From Frateuria_A sp049727805 (GTDB lineage: Bacteria > Pseudomonadota > Gammaproteobacteria > Xanthomonadales > Rhodanobacteraceae), in assembly GCF_049727805.1 (NCBI RefSeq), contig NZ_JBCNYA010000020.1:10812-74811 (forward strand): a stretch of DNA of 64,000 nucleotides, given 5' to 3'. Position 1 is the stretch's first letter. Each line of letters begins with the position of its first letter. This document shows, in pieces, positions 33,458-42,018 of the stretch. A program made the position numbers and the translations under genes. The notes beneath the pieces were generated by a model that searched no databases, was not told the origin of the DNA, and saw only the letters and a list, made by a program, of their open reading frames with translations.

Positions 33458-36205
33458 ATGGCCGAAATCAGTCGCAGCGCCCTGTTCGGGAAACTCAACA
33501 AGCTCGCCTACCGGGGCATCGAAAGCGCCACCGTGTTCTGCAAGCTGCGCGGCAATCCCTATGTCGAGCTGCTGCACTGGATCCACCAGATCCTGCAACT
33601 GCAGGACTCGGACCTGCACCGCATCGTCAAGCAGTTCAACATCAACCCGTCCAACCTGGCGCGCGACGTCACCGACGCGCTGGACAAGCTGCCGCGCGGC
33701 TCGACCACGATCACCGACCTTTCCTCCAACGTCGAGGAGGCGGTCGAGCGCGGCTGGGTGTTCGCCACGCTGATGTTCGGCGAGGCGCAGGTACGCACCG
33801 GCTATCTGATGGTCGGCGTGCTGCGCACGCGCCACCTGCGCAACGCGCTGGTCGGCATCTCGGCCGAGTTCGACAAGATCAAGCCTGAGACGCTGGTGGA
33901 GAAATTCGCCGAAGTGGTGTCCGGCTCGCCCGAGGACGGCCAGAGCGCCAGCGACGGCTTCCAGATGGGCGGCGCCGTGCCGGGCGAGGCCAGCGGCGCG
34001 ATGGGCCCGGCGCAGATGGGCAAGCAGGAGGCGCTCAAGCAGTTCACCGTCGATCTCACCGCGCAGGCGCGCAGCGGCAAGATCGACCCGATCGTCGGCC
34101 GCGACGAGGAGATCCGCCAGGTCGTCGACATCCTCATGCGCCGCCGCCAGAACAACCCGATGCTGGTCGGCGAGGCAGGCGTGGGCAAGACCGCGGTGGT
34201 CGAAGGGTTTGCCTTGCGCATCGCCCAGGGCGACGTGCCGCCGCAGCTCAAGGACGTCGAGCTGCGCACGCTGGACGTGGGCCTGCTGCAGGCCGGCGCC
34301 AGCATGAAGGGCGAGTTCGAGAACCGGCTGCGCCAGGTGATCGAGGAAGTGCAGGCGAGCCCGAAGCCGATCATCCTGTTCATCGACGAGGCCCACACCC
34401 TGGTCGGCGCCGGTGGCGCGGCCGGTACGGGCGATGCGGCCAACCTGCTCAAGCCGGCGCTGGCGCGCGGCAACCTGCGCACGGTCGGCGCCACGACCTG
34501 GGCCGAGTACAAGAAGCACATCGAGAAGGATCCGGCGCTGACCCGCCGCTTCCAGACCGTGCAGGTCGACGAGCCGAGCGAGGAGAAGGGCATCCTGATG
34601 ATGCGCGGCGTCGCCAGCGTGATGGAGAAGCACCACCGCGTGCAGATCCTGGACGAGGCGCTGGAGGCCGCGGTCAAGCTCTCGCATCGCTACATTCCCG
34701 CGCGCCAGTTGCCGGACAAGGCGGTCAGCCTGCTCGATACCGCCTGCGCCCGCGTGGCGATCAGCCAGCACGCCGTGCCGCCGGAAGTGGACGACACCCG
34801 CAAGCGCATCCAGGCGCTGGAGACCGAACTGGCGATCATCGCCCGCGAGAAGACCGTGGGCGTGGACGTGGCCGAGCGCGAGGCTTCGGCCGGCGAAAAG
34901 CTCGCCGTCGCCAAGGCCCGGCTGGAGACGCTGGAGGTGAACTGGCAGGTCGAGAAGGGCCTGGTCGAGAAGATCCTCGCCCTGCGCGCCCGCCTGCGCG
35001 GCGATGCGGCGCCGGTGGAGGGCACCGGCAGCGCGCTGGAGGAGGCGGCCAACGCCGAAGGCGGCGCCGTCGCGGTCGCAGGCACCGCCCTGACCGACGC
35101 CGAACGCGCCACCGCCCTGGATGAACTGAAGGGCCTGCAGGCGCAGCTCTCCGAACTGCAGGGCGAAAGCCCGCTGATCCTGCCCACGGTCGACTATGTG
35201 GCGGTCGGTTCGGTGGTGTCCGACTGGACCGGCATTCCGGTCGGCCGCATGGTCAAGAGCGAGCTCGAGACCGTGATGAACCTGGCCAGCCTGATGGGCA
35301 AGCGCGTGATCGGCCAGGACCACGCGATGGAGATGATCGCCAAGCGCATCCAGACCAGCCGCGCCGGCCTGGACAACCCGAACAAGCCGATCGGCGTGTT
35401 CATGCTGGCCGGCACCTCCGGCGTGGGCAAGACCGAGACCGCGCTGGCGCTGGCCGAGGCGCTCTACGGCGGCGAGCAGAACCTGATCACCATCAACATG
35501 AGCGAGTTCCAGGAGGCGCACACCGTCTCCACGCTCAAGGGCGCGCCTCCGGGCTATGTCGGCTACGGCGAGGGCGGCGTGCTGACCGAAGCGGTGCGCC
35601 GCAAGCCGTACTCGGTGGTGCTGCTGGACGAGGTGGAGAAGGCCCACCCGGACGTACACGAGATCTTCTTCCAGGTGTTCGACAAGGGCGTGATGGAAGA
35701 CGGCGAAGGCCGCTCCATCGACTTCAAGAACACCCTGATCCTGCTCACCACCAACGCCGGCACCGACCTGATCGCAGGACTCTGCCAGGACCCGGACCTG
35801 ATGCCCGAACCCGAAGGCATCGCCAAGGCCCTGCGCGAGCCGCTGCTGAAGGTGTTCCCGCCGGCGTTGCTCGGCCGCCTGGTGACGATCCCGTACTACC
35901 CGCTAAGCGAGAAGATGCTCGGCGAGATCGTCAAGCTGCAACTCGGCCGCATCAAGAAGCGCATCGAGGCGCGCTACAAGATTCCGTTCGAGTACGACGA
36001 CGAGGTCGTCAAGCTGGTGGTCAGCCGCTGCACCGAGAGCGAGTCGGGCGGCCGCATGATCGACGCGATCCTGACCAACACGATGCTGCCGGACGTCAGC
36101 CGAGAGTTCCTGAACCGCATGATCGCGGGCACGCCGGTGACGGGCGTGCAGGTGGGCGTGAAGGACGCCAATTTCTCGTATGCGTTTGCCGAGCAGTCCA
36201 ACTGA
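33458..36205 (+). CDS. tssH: T6SS ATPase ClpV (TssH)
   Basis: A 915-residue AAA+ unfoldase that recycles contracted sheath. A ClpV-type N-domain (~1-160) is followed by AAA1 with Walker A GEAGVGKT (~residue 237) and Walker B ILFIDEAH, a middle coiled coil (~430-560), and AAA2 with GTSGVGKTE (~650) and VVLLDEVEKAH. The C-terminal ATPase-associated domain is complete. It starts 79 nt after the immunity gene. Confidence 0.97.
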   Translation: MAEISRSALFGKLNKLAYRGIESATVFCKLRGNPYVELLHWIHQILQLQDSDLHRIVKQFNINPSNLARDVTDALDKLPRGSTTITDLSSNVEEAVERGWVFATLMFGEAQVRTGYLMVGVLRTRHLRNALVGISAEFDKIKPETLVEKFAEVVSGSPEDGQSASDGFQMGGAVPGEASGAMGPAQMGKQEALKQFTVDLTAQARSGKIDPIVGRDEEIRQVVDILMRRRQNNPMLVGEAGVGKTAVVEGFALRIAQGDVPPQLKDVELRTLDVGLLQAGASMKGEFENRLRQVIEEVQASPKPIILFIDEAHTLVGAGGAAGTGDAANLLKPALARGNLRTVGATTWAEYKKHIEKDPALTRRFQTVQVDEPSEEKGILMMRGVASVMEKHHRVQILDEALEAAVKLSHRYIPARQLPDKAVSLLDTACARVAISQHAVPPEVDDTRKRIQALETELAIIAREKTVGVDVAEREASAGEKLAVAKARLETLEVNWQVEKGLVEKILALRARLRGDAAPVEGTGSALEEAANAEGGAVAVAGTALTDAERATALDELKGLQAQLSELQGESPLILPTVDYVAVGSVVSDWTGIPVGRMVKSELETVMNLASLMGKRVIGQDHAMEMIAKRIQTSRAGLDNPNKPIGVFMLAGTSGVGKTETALALAEALYGGEQNLITINMSEFQEAHTVSTLKGAPPGYVGYGEGGVLTEAVRRKPYSVVLLDEVEKAHPDVHEIFFQVFDKGVMEDGEGRSIDFKNTLILLTTNAGTDLIAGLCQDPDLMPEPEGIAKALREPLLKVFPPALLGRLVTIPYYPLSEKMLGEIVKLQLGRIKKRIEARYKIPFEYDDEVVKLVVSRCTESESGGRMIDAILTNTMLPDVSREFLNRMIAGTPVTGVQVGVKDANFSYAFAEQSN

Positions 36206-36301
36206 CGCGGATGGCCCGTAACCGGCGGAGCCGCCTGGCGCAGCGTTGCGCCCTGGCGGCACGCGGGAGCCTGCGGGCCAGCCTTTTCCTGGAGAAGTTT
36301 G

Positions 36302-37597
36302 ATGTCCACATTCACGGTCTACTGCCACGGTACTGGCTTCAACCGCACCAAGGGCAGCTCGTCCGACGAGCTGGTCGCCTGGTTCCACAACCACAACGAC
36401 GGCGTCGAGGCGGTGCTCGGTGGCGGCGGCGTGACCCGCGGCGACTACATGATCAATGAAGGGCCCGGCCATAGCGGCAACGGCATCGCGCAGCCGCAGC
36501 AGATCAACCCGATCACCGGCAACCGCAAGCAGAACCTGTCGGTGGGCAAGGCCATCAAGGGGCCGTCGTTTGCCGACCACGCCATCGGCAATACCGGCGG
36601 CCCCAAGGTCGCGGCCAAGCTGCGCGGTGTGATCAGCGGCCAGGGATGGGACGAGAACGTCATCCGCACGGTGAATCTCATCCAGGACCTGAAGTTCGAG
36701 CATGGCCAGCCGATCGACCGCGTCAACATGGTCGGCTGGAGCCGCGGTGCAGTGACCTGCATGCGCATCGCCAACATGATGAACGAGGTGTTCGGCAACG
36801 AGATCACCTGCAACATCTTCGCGGTCGACCCGGTGGCCGGCGCCGACGCCGGCGAGAAGATGGCCGACACCCAGGTCCTGCATGCCAACGTCGCACGCTA
36901 TGTCGGCATCCTTGCCATGCACGAGATGCGCAGCACGTTCAACCCGCAGGACTGGAGCCGTGTCCGTGCCCCGGCCACCGAAGCCATCTTCCTGCCCATG
37001 CCCGGAGTGCACAACGCGCAGGTCATGGTGAAAACGCCGCCGGATGCGGCCTACGTCACCCGCAATCTGGCCTGCGGCCTGCTGCGCGACTGGGGCACGC
37101 CGATCAACGTCACGCCCTACGGCCACCTCAGCACCGCGCAGGACATGTGCGTGGCCTATGCGCGCATGGTGCTGGCGCTGTCCGAGCACAAGTCGTACGA
37201 AACCAAGAGCGTGATGGGCCGCGTCATGGGCGGTACCACCAGCCTCCGGCGCCGCGAGTTCGCCAAGCACTCCAAGATGGACACCTACACCCGCGGCGGC
37301 AAGGAGAGCTACTGGATCAACGAGCATCACCGCGCCTGCTTCGCCAAGGCGTTTCCGGACGTCTACGACATGGTGTTCGAGAGCCAGGGCTCGGGCGAGA
37401 TGGCGCTCACGGCGCAGTCGCGCTTTTCGGCGTTCTTCAACCTGATCCAGGGCAATGCACCGCTACGCCGTTCGCTGGAGCTGAAAGGGCTGCTGGTGGA
37501 GGAGTCGCCGACCCGGTACCTGATCGGCATCGGCGCGGGCCGCTACAGCAACCAGTTGCGCCGGCTGTGGCCGGATGCCTTTCCGCTGCACGCCTGA
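36302..37597 (+). CDS. Putative T6SS alpha/beta-hydrolase (Tle1-like lipase) effector
   Basis: A 431-residue cytosolic-type protein. The nucleophile elbow VNMVGWSRGAV (Ser147) resembles the GFSRGA of Tle1/DUF2235 lipases. Candidate triad partners are Asp176 in FAVDPVAG and His237 in LPMPGVHNAQ. The N-terminus FTVYCHGTGFNR is the usual hydrolase first strand with an oxyanion loop. No signal peptide. It lies between clpV and PAAR/VgrG, where T6SS cargo is common. ATG 36302 follows GGAG. A phospholipase role is inferred; no separate immunity gene was recognised unless a following gene serves. Confidence 0.6.
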   Translation: MSTFTVYCHGTGFNRTKGSSSDELVAWFHNHNDGVEAVLGGGGVTRGDYMINEGPGHSGNGIAQPQQINPITGNRKQNLSVGKAIKGPSFADHAIGNTGGPKVAAKLRGVISGQGWDENVIRTVNLIQDLKFEHGQPIDRVNMVGWSRGAVTCMRIANMMNEVFGNEITCNIFAVDPVAGADAGEKMADTQVLHANVARYVGILAMHEMRSTFNPQDWSRVRAPATEAIFLPMPGVHNAQVMVKTPPDAAYVTRNLACGLLRDWGTPINVTPYGHLSTAQDMCVAYARMVLALSEHKSYETKSVMGRVMGGTTSLRRREFAKHSKMDTYTRGGKESYWINEHHRACFAKAFPDVYDMVFESQGSGEMALTAQSRFSAFFNLIQGNAPLRRSLELKGLLVEESPTRYLIGIGAGRYSNQLRRLWPDAFPLHA

Positions 37598-37681
37598 TCC
37601 TGGCGTGGCGGAGCGGAAACCGGGGAGCTGGTTTCTGGGTTGGACCACGTGACCTGCATGTGTCGGACGGGATGAAGAGCC

Positions 37682-38728
37682 ATGGGTACTTCCGTTATTC
37701 AAGACAACGCCAAGTTCGCGAACGTCATGGCGAACTTCAAAGTCCATTCAACGGCGGCCGCCAACGGCGCCCTGGTTTTTGCAGGCACTCATTGGCCACT
37801 GGGCGTTGCGGACGTCAACGCGGTGGGGGCGACCTCCGTAGGTCGCCAAATGCGGCGCGAAATCGACTACGCATTTGCAGAAGCGCGGGCAATGCTGGCC
37901 GCGGGTTTCGTCAAGGCGGCGGCCGCATGCCAGGGAGAGGAGGCCGCGGGCCTTCTGATGAAGAAGTGGTTTGGCAGAAGGCAGTCGGGCCCCGGTCAGA
38001 ACGACTGGTGGCAAGGCGCCTATCGCATTATCGGGCAACTGCAGGCTCTGCTCTCGAAGGATATAAACGTCTTCTATCGCGGCGACGATACGCTGATAGG
38101 AAAGCCGGACGACTATCCCGGTGCCACTGGTAACCTGGTTGCGCGGGACGTCGCCGGTTACGCCGAGACCAGTGCCGGCGCGACTGATGGAAACATCGGC
38201 CTTTGCAAGCTTTTCTTCAGGCGTGAATCCGGTGGCGTGTTCAAGACCGCCCAGAAGGGACGCGATTCGATCGGTGGCTGCATCGTGCACGAGCTTTCGC
38301 ACAACTACTGCGGTACCGAAGATCACGATGGCAAGGGTGGCGGCACCTGTTACGGCGATGCATCGTGCCAGAAGCTGGCGAGAGAGCGGAGGCGGCGAGC
38401 CTGGTACAACGCCGACAACATCGAATACTTCTGTGAAGATGCTTACTACGGCATCGTCGCCGCAAAGCAGGCCATCCAGTCGGGAGCGGTGAATACCGCG
38501 AGCAATCTGCGCAATGCACACAAGCAAATCATCGACGCCCTGGTCCCGCAGCCGAAGAACACGGTAGCGCAAGGAGGCGTTCGCCAGCCTGGCCAAGTCA
38601 CGGGAGAGGTGGCGCTCAGGCGCGCCATATTCCAGGCGACGGCAATCGTGGAGAACCCGTCGTTGCCGACCAATCCGGTGGTTTCGACGGGAAAGGTTTC
38701 TGCGCTCCGCGGCGTCTTCGAGCAGTAG
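37682..38728 (+). CDS. Putative M35 (aspzincin)-type metallopeptidase effector
   Basis: 348 residues. The motif VHELSH (His203, Glu204, His207) is followed by GTEDHD (Asp214), then a short Gly-rich insert and CYG, and then WYNADNIEYF. This is the deuterolysin / peptidyl-Lys metallopeptidase pattern HExxH + GTxDxxYG + NADNxEYF, slightly expanded. There is no export signal, which suits T6SS delivery. Third codon positions are visibly less GC-rich than in the tss genes, suggesting recent acquisition. The start ATG 37682 has a weak Shine-Dalgarno. The target is unknown. Confidence 0.65.
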   Translation: MGTSVIQDNAKFANVMANFKVHSTAAANGALVFAGTHWPLGVADVNAVGATSVGRQMRREIDYAFAEARAMLAAGFVKAAAACQGEEAAGLLMKKWFGRRQSGPGQNDWWQGAYRIIGQLQALLSKDINVFYRGDDTLIGKPDDYPGATGNLVARDVAGYAETSAGATDGNIGLCKLFFRRESGGVFKTAQKGRDSIGGCIVHELSHNYCGTEDHDGKGGGTCYGDASCQKLARERRRRAWYNADNIEYFCEDAYYGIVAAKQAIQSGAVNTASNLRNAHKQIIDALVPQPKNTVAQGGVRQPGQVTGEVALRRAIFQATAIVENPSLPTNPVVSTGKVSALRGVFEQ

Positions 38729-38884
38729 GGCGGGGTGTCGCCAACGCCATCTGCAGCAGCTTCGCTCCGCCGTAAAGAACCTCGTGCCGGATCAAGGCGA
38801 GGAGTAATGCAGGTACGCACGAACGGACCTGCAATGGACACGAAAACGCCGGCGCGGGCGGCATCAAATCACGGGGAAAAGCAT

Positions 38885-39898
38885 ATGCCTACAGCAACAC
38901 TGAGTCGCGAAGAGTTCATCGCGATGGGCGAACTGGCCAAGGCGCGACGGAAGTTGCTGGTCAACATGTTCTCGGGCACGCGGCTCAAGTTCGGCAGGGC
39001 CGACCAGCTCTCCACCGGCAAGCAGTTGCTGTCCACCGGCAAGAAGATCAAGACCAGCACCGAAAAGCTTGTCAAGGGTGGCAAGACCGCCAGCAAGGTG
39101 GTCAGCCTGCCGGGCATGAAGGACGCGGTCGCCGATTTCATGGTCCAGTGCGCCGACGTCGACGGCATCGATGACATCATCGAGGCGCTGTCCGGCGAGG
39201 TGCTGGCCAACCTGGTGGCGGAGATCACCCCGGTGCTCGGCGTAGTAACCAGCAGCGTAAAGCTGGTCAAGGCCGGCAAGGCGGTGGCCGAGGACGGCTA
39301 CAACCTCTACAAGAGTTCGGACTATAAGCAGGGCTTCCGCTTGGGCGACCCGTCAGCCGCGGCCGAGGCGATCCAGGCCATCATCAAGCGGGACCTGGCC
39401 CGGCATTCGATCCAGCTAGGGCAGCAGAGCGTGGCCACCGGCACCAAGATCGCCGGCCTGTTCGCCGATTTCGGCACCGCCACCACGGCCGCCATCGGCG
39501 CGGCCAATGCGCTGGCCAGCCTGGGCCTGCAACTGTTCTCGCTGGGCCTGGACATCAAGGACCTGCGCGCGGGCAACAAGCGCCTGGCGACCCCCAACAC
39601 GCTCGACCTGACCGTGTTCAACGAATGCCCGGTGCTGGGTTGCTATCTGCTGACCTGTTCGGACACCTCCTCGGTGGCCAACATGTTCGTGGCCGACATC
39701 GGCCTGCCCGGATGGATGGACCGGGTCGAGGCTATGAAAAAGAAGCAGATGGACCCGATGCTGAAGATCGCCAGCAAGAATATCCAGAGCTCGCGCCTGC
39801 AACTGGAAGGCCTGAGCAGCGACAAGGGCACGCATGTGAAGAAGGGCTTCTTCGCGGGCATCAAGAGTACGGCGCTCAAGCGGGTCGGGCTGGCCTGA
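38885..39898 (+). CDS. T6SS-linked protein of unknown function with hydrophobic helices
   Basis: 337 residues from ATG 38885 (GGGGAAAAG upstream); ATG 38834 would add 17. The sequence is basic and Lys-rich at the N-terminus, with repeated STGKQLLSTGKKIKTSTEK. It contains two hydrophobic stretches, around residues 95-120 (EVLANLVAEITPVLGVV) and 185-220 (GLFADFGTATTAAIGAANAL), and ends in a polar region with an amphipathic GFFAGIKSTALKRVGLA. No known family was recognised. Its place between two putative effectors and PAAR suggests a pore-forming effector, a membrane immunity protein, or a chaperone. Confidence 0.55.
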   Translation: MPTATLSREEFIAMGELAKARRKLLVNMFSGTRLKFGRADQLSTGKQLLSTGKKIKTSTEKLVKGGKTASKVVSLPGMKDAVADFMVQCADVDGIDDIIEALSGEVLANLVAEITPVLGVVTSSVKLVKAGKAVAEDGYNLYKSSDYKQGFRLGDPSAAAEAIQAIIKRDLARHSIQLGQQSVATGTKIAGLFADFGTATTAAIGAANALASLGLQLFSLGLDIKDLRAGNKRLATPNTLDLTVFNECPVLGCYLLTCSDTSSVANMFVADIGLPGWMDRVEAMKKKQMDPMLKIASKNIQSSRLQLEGLSSDKGTHVKKGFFAGIKSTALKRVGLA

Positions 39899-40075
39899 GG
39901 CATCCGGCACGCCCGCGAGCCGGGCGTGAAGGGCGCGTGACCAGATCGGCCGTCGTTTTACGGATTCACCTATAGGCAACGCTGGCCGGCCCGGCCGGCG
40001 TGCCGCCACCAGGGGGACTCCGCCAGCCGTGCAGGGCGGACGGAAATCGAGGCTGGATGCCGTCTCCGGGTGGAT

Positions 40076-40107
40076 CCGGCCTGCCAATGGAGCCATTGGC
40101 AGGCCGG
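40076..40107. repeat. Perfect 15-bp inverted repeat (32-nt palindrome) upstream of PAAR gene
   Basis: CCGGCCTGCCAATGG (40076-40090), AG, CCATTGGCAGGCCGG (40093-40107). It lies in the 268-bp gap before the PAAR gene, 59 nt before its ATG. No T tract follows. The rest of the gap shows no gene; another imperfect GC-rich palindrome lies near 39981-40001. Confidence 0.85.
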
Positions 40108-40166
40108 CGCGTCGCGTCGTCGCCGCACCGTCGGGCCGGTCATCCCGCTCCAGCCGAGGAACCCGC

Positions 40167-40454
40167 ATGCAACCCGCCGCCCGCCTCACCGACATGCATG
40201 TCTGCCCGATGGTCACTGGCGTGGTGCCCCATGTCGGCGGGCCGGTCACCGCGCCGGGTGCGCCCACGGTGCTGATCGGCGGCCTGCCGGCCGCCCGCAT
40301 GGGCGACATGGCGACCTGCGTGGGCCCGCCCGACAGCATCGTGATGGGTTCGCCCAAGGTGCTGATCGGCGGCCAGCCGGCCGCGCGCATGGGCGACAGT
40401 TGCGCGCACGGCGGCACCATCGTGCTGGGCTGCTTCAAGGTGCTGATCGGCTGA
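40167..40454 (+). CDS. PAAR-domain spike tip protein
   Basis: A 95-residue stand-alone PAAR protein that caps the VgrG spike. The repeated VLIGGLPAARMGD and VLIGGQPAARMGD are typical, and CP near residue 12 plus SCAHGG supply zinc ligands. It has no effector extension. GAGGA precedes ATG 40167. The stop overlaps the TPR-methyltransferase start (ATGA). Confidence 0.93.
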   Translation: MQPAARLTDMHVCPMVTGVVPHVGGPVTAPGAPTVLIGGLPAARMGDMATCVGPPDSIVMGSPKVLIGGQPAARMGDSCAHGGTIVLGCFKVLIG

Positions 40455-41848
40455 TGGCGATGAGCAGACCCAGGCCGGACAACCTGATGCTGCGCCGCAC
40501 CGTGCGGGACCACCGCGCCGTGCTGCAGCAGGCGATGCGCGCGCACCAGGCGGACGACCTGGACACCGCCGAGCGGCTGTACCGCGAAGTGCTGGACCTG
40601 CATGCCGCCCAGCCCGACGCGCTGCATTACCTCGGCGTGCTGTGCCACCAGCGGGGCCGCAGCGACGAGGCGGTGGATCTGATCCGCACCGCGCTGAGGA
40701 TCACCCCGCGCCACCCGGACGCGCACAACAACCTGGGCAACATCCACAAGGAGTGCGACCGGCCGGCGGAGGCGGAAGCCTGCTACCGGCGCGCGCTCGA
40801 ATGCGGCCCCGGCCACCACAACGCCCTGGGCAACCTGGCCGTGGTGCTGGAGCTGCAGTCGCGCCTGGACGAGGCCTTCGAGGCCTACGGCAGCCTGCTG
40901 CAAAAGGCGCCGGACGACGCGCGGGGCCATTACCTGATGGGCCTGTTCCTGCGCAGCCACGCGCAGCACATGGAACATCTGGAGCAGGCAGCCGGATGTT
41001 TCGGCCGCGCGTTCGAGCTGGACCCGCGCAACCTGCGCGCGCTGGAGGCACTCGGCGTGACGCTGTACGCCCTCAAGCGGCGCGACGAGGCGCGCGGGGT
41101 CTACCGCGACTGGCTCGAGCGCGAACCCGACAATCCCGTGCCGCGCCACATGCTGGCCGCCTGCGGTGGTGCCGAGGCGCCGCCGCGTGCCGCCGACGAC
41201 TACGTGCGCGAACTGTTCGACGGCTTCGCCGACAGCTTCGACGAACAACTCCTTAAAAACCTGGACTACCGCGCACCGCAGGTGCTGGTCGACGCGCTGG
41301 GTGGGATACTCGCTGCCCCGGCGGCGGCACTCGACGTGCTCGATGCCGGCTGCGGCACGGGCCTGTGCGCGCCGCTGCTGCGTCCCTACGCCCGCCAACT
41401 GGTGGGCGTGGACCTCTCCGGCGGCATGGTGGAGAAGGCGCGTGCCCGCGGCGGCTACGACGTGCTCGAGGTGGCCGAACTGACCGGCTACCTGCAGGCC
41501 CGCCACGAGGCCTGGGACCTGGTGGTCTCGGCCGACACGCTGGTCTATTTCGGCGAACTGCAGGAGGCGCTGGCCGCCACCCGCAACGCGTTGTGCCCGG
41601 GCGGCTGGCTCGGCTTCACGCTGGAAGCGCTGGACGAGGATGCCGACCGCGCCGAACTGACGCCCAGCGGCCGCTATCGGCACACCCGCCGCTACGTCGA
41701 ACGCGTGCTGGCCGCGGCCGGCTTCGACGACGTGCGCATCGCCGCCGACACGCTGCGCCGCGAGGCCGGCCAGGCGGTGGCCGGCTGGGTGGTACTGGCG
41801 CAGCGACCGGGCCGGGGCATGCCGGCCGACGATGGAGATGCGGCATGA
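40454..41848 (+). CDS. TPR-domain SAM-dependent methyltransferase in T6SS cluster
   Basis: 464 residues. The N-terminal ~230 residues are tetratricopeptide repeats (AERLYREVLDLHAAQPDALHYLGVLCHQRG; PDAHNNLGNIHKECDRPAEAEACYRRAL). The C-terminal ~230 residues are a class I methyltransferase with motif I VLDAGCGTGLCAPLL, motif II VGVDLSGGMVEKAR, and VVSADTLVYFGEL. It overlaps the PAAR stop by 1 nt. The TPR part suggests a protein substrate or partner; being between PAAR and VgrG, modification or chaperoning of the spike is an inference. Confidence 0.8.
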   Translation: MAMSRPRPDNLMLRRTVRDHRAVLQQAMRAHQADDLDTAERLYREVLDLHAAQPDALHYLGVLCHQRGRSDEAVDLIRTALRITPRHPDAHNNLGNIHKECDRPAEAEACYRRALECGPGHHNALGNLAVVLELQSRLDEAFEAYGSLLQKAPDDARGHYLMGLFLRSHAQHMEHLEQAAGCFGRAFELDPRNLRALEALGVTLYALKRRDEARGVYRDWLEREPDNPVPRHMLAACGGAEAPPRAADDYVRELFDGFADSFDEQLLKNLDYRAPQVLVDALGGILAAPAAALDVLDAGCGTGLCAPLLRPYARQLVGVDLSGGMVEKARARGGYDVLEVAELTGYLQARHEAWDLVVSADTLVYFGELQEALAATRNALCPGGWLGFTLEALDEDADRAELTPSGRYRHTRRYVERVLAAAGFDDVRIAADTLRREAGQAVAGWVVLAQRPGRGMPADDGDAA

Positions 41849-42018
41849 GCGATCGCGCGCAACGGCACACGCCGGCGGCTCGGGATGCCACACCCGTTGC
41901 CCGCCGCTGCCATCCCCGCATTGCCGCCCGGCAAGCCCGCCTCCGGCGACAAGCCACGACATCATGCGTGCGGCCCAAGGCCGGCACGATCCCCGCACTC
42001 CGGAGCCCCGCCCGATGA
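41845..42018 (+). CDS. Possible 57-codon linker ORF between methyltransferase and vgrG
   Basis: An ATG at 41845 overlaps the methyltransferase stop as ATGA, and its own TGA at 42016-42018 overlaps the vgrG ATG in the same way. The product is very Arg/Ala-rich (15 or so Arg) with four Cys, which looks like random translation of GC-rich DNA. It may act only to couple translation into vgrG across a 166-nt gap, or it may be a coincidence. Confidence 0.25.
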   Translation: MSDRAQRHTPAARDATPVARRCHPRIAARQARLRRQATTSCVRPKAGTIPALRSPAR

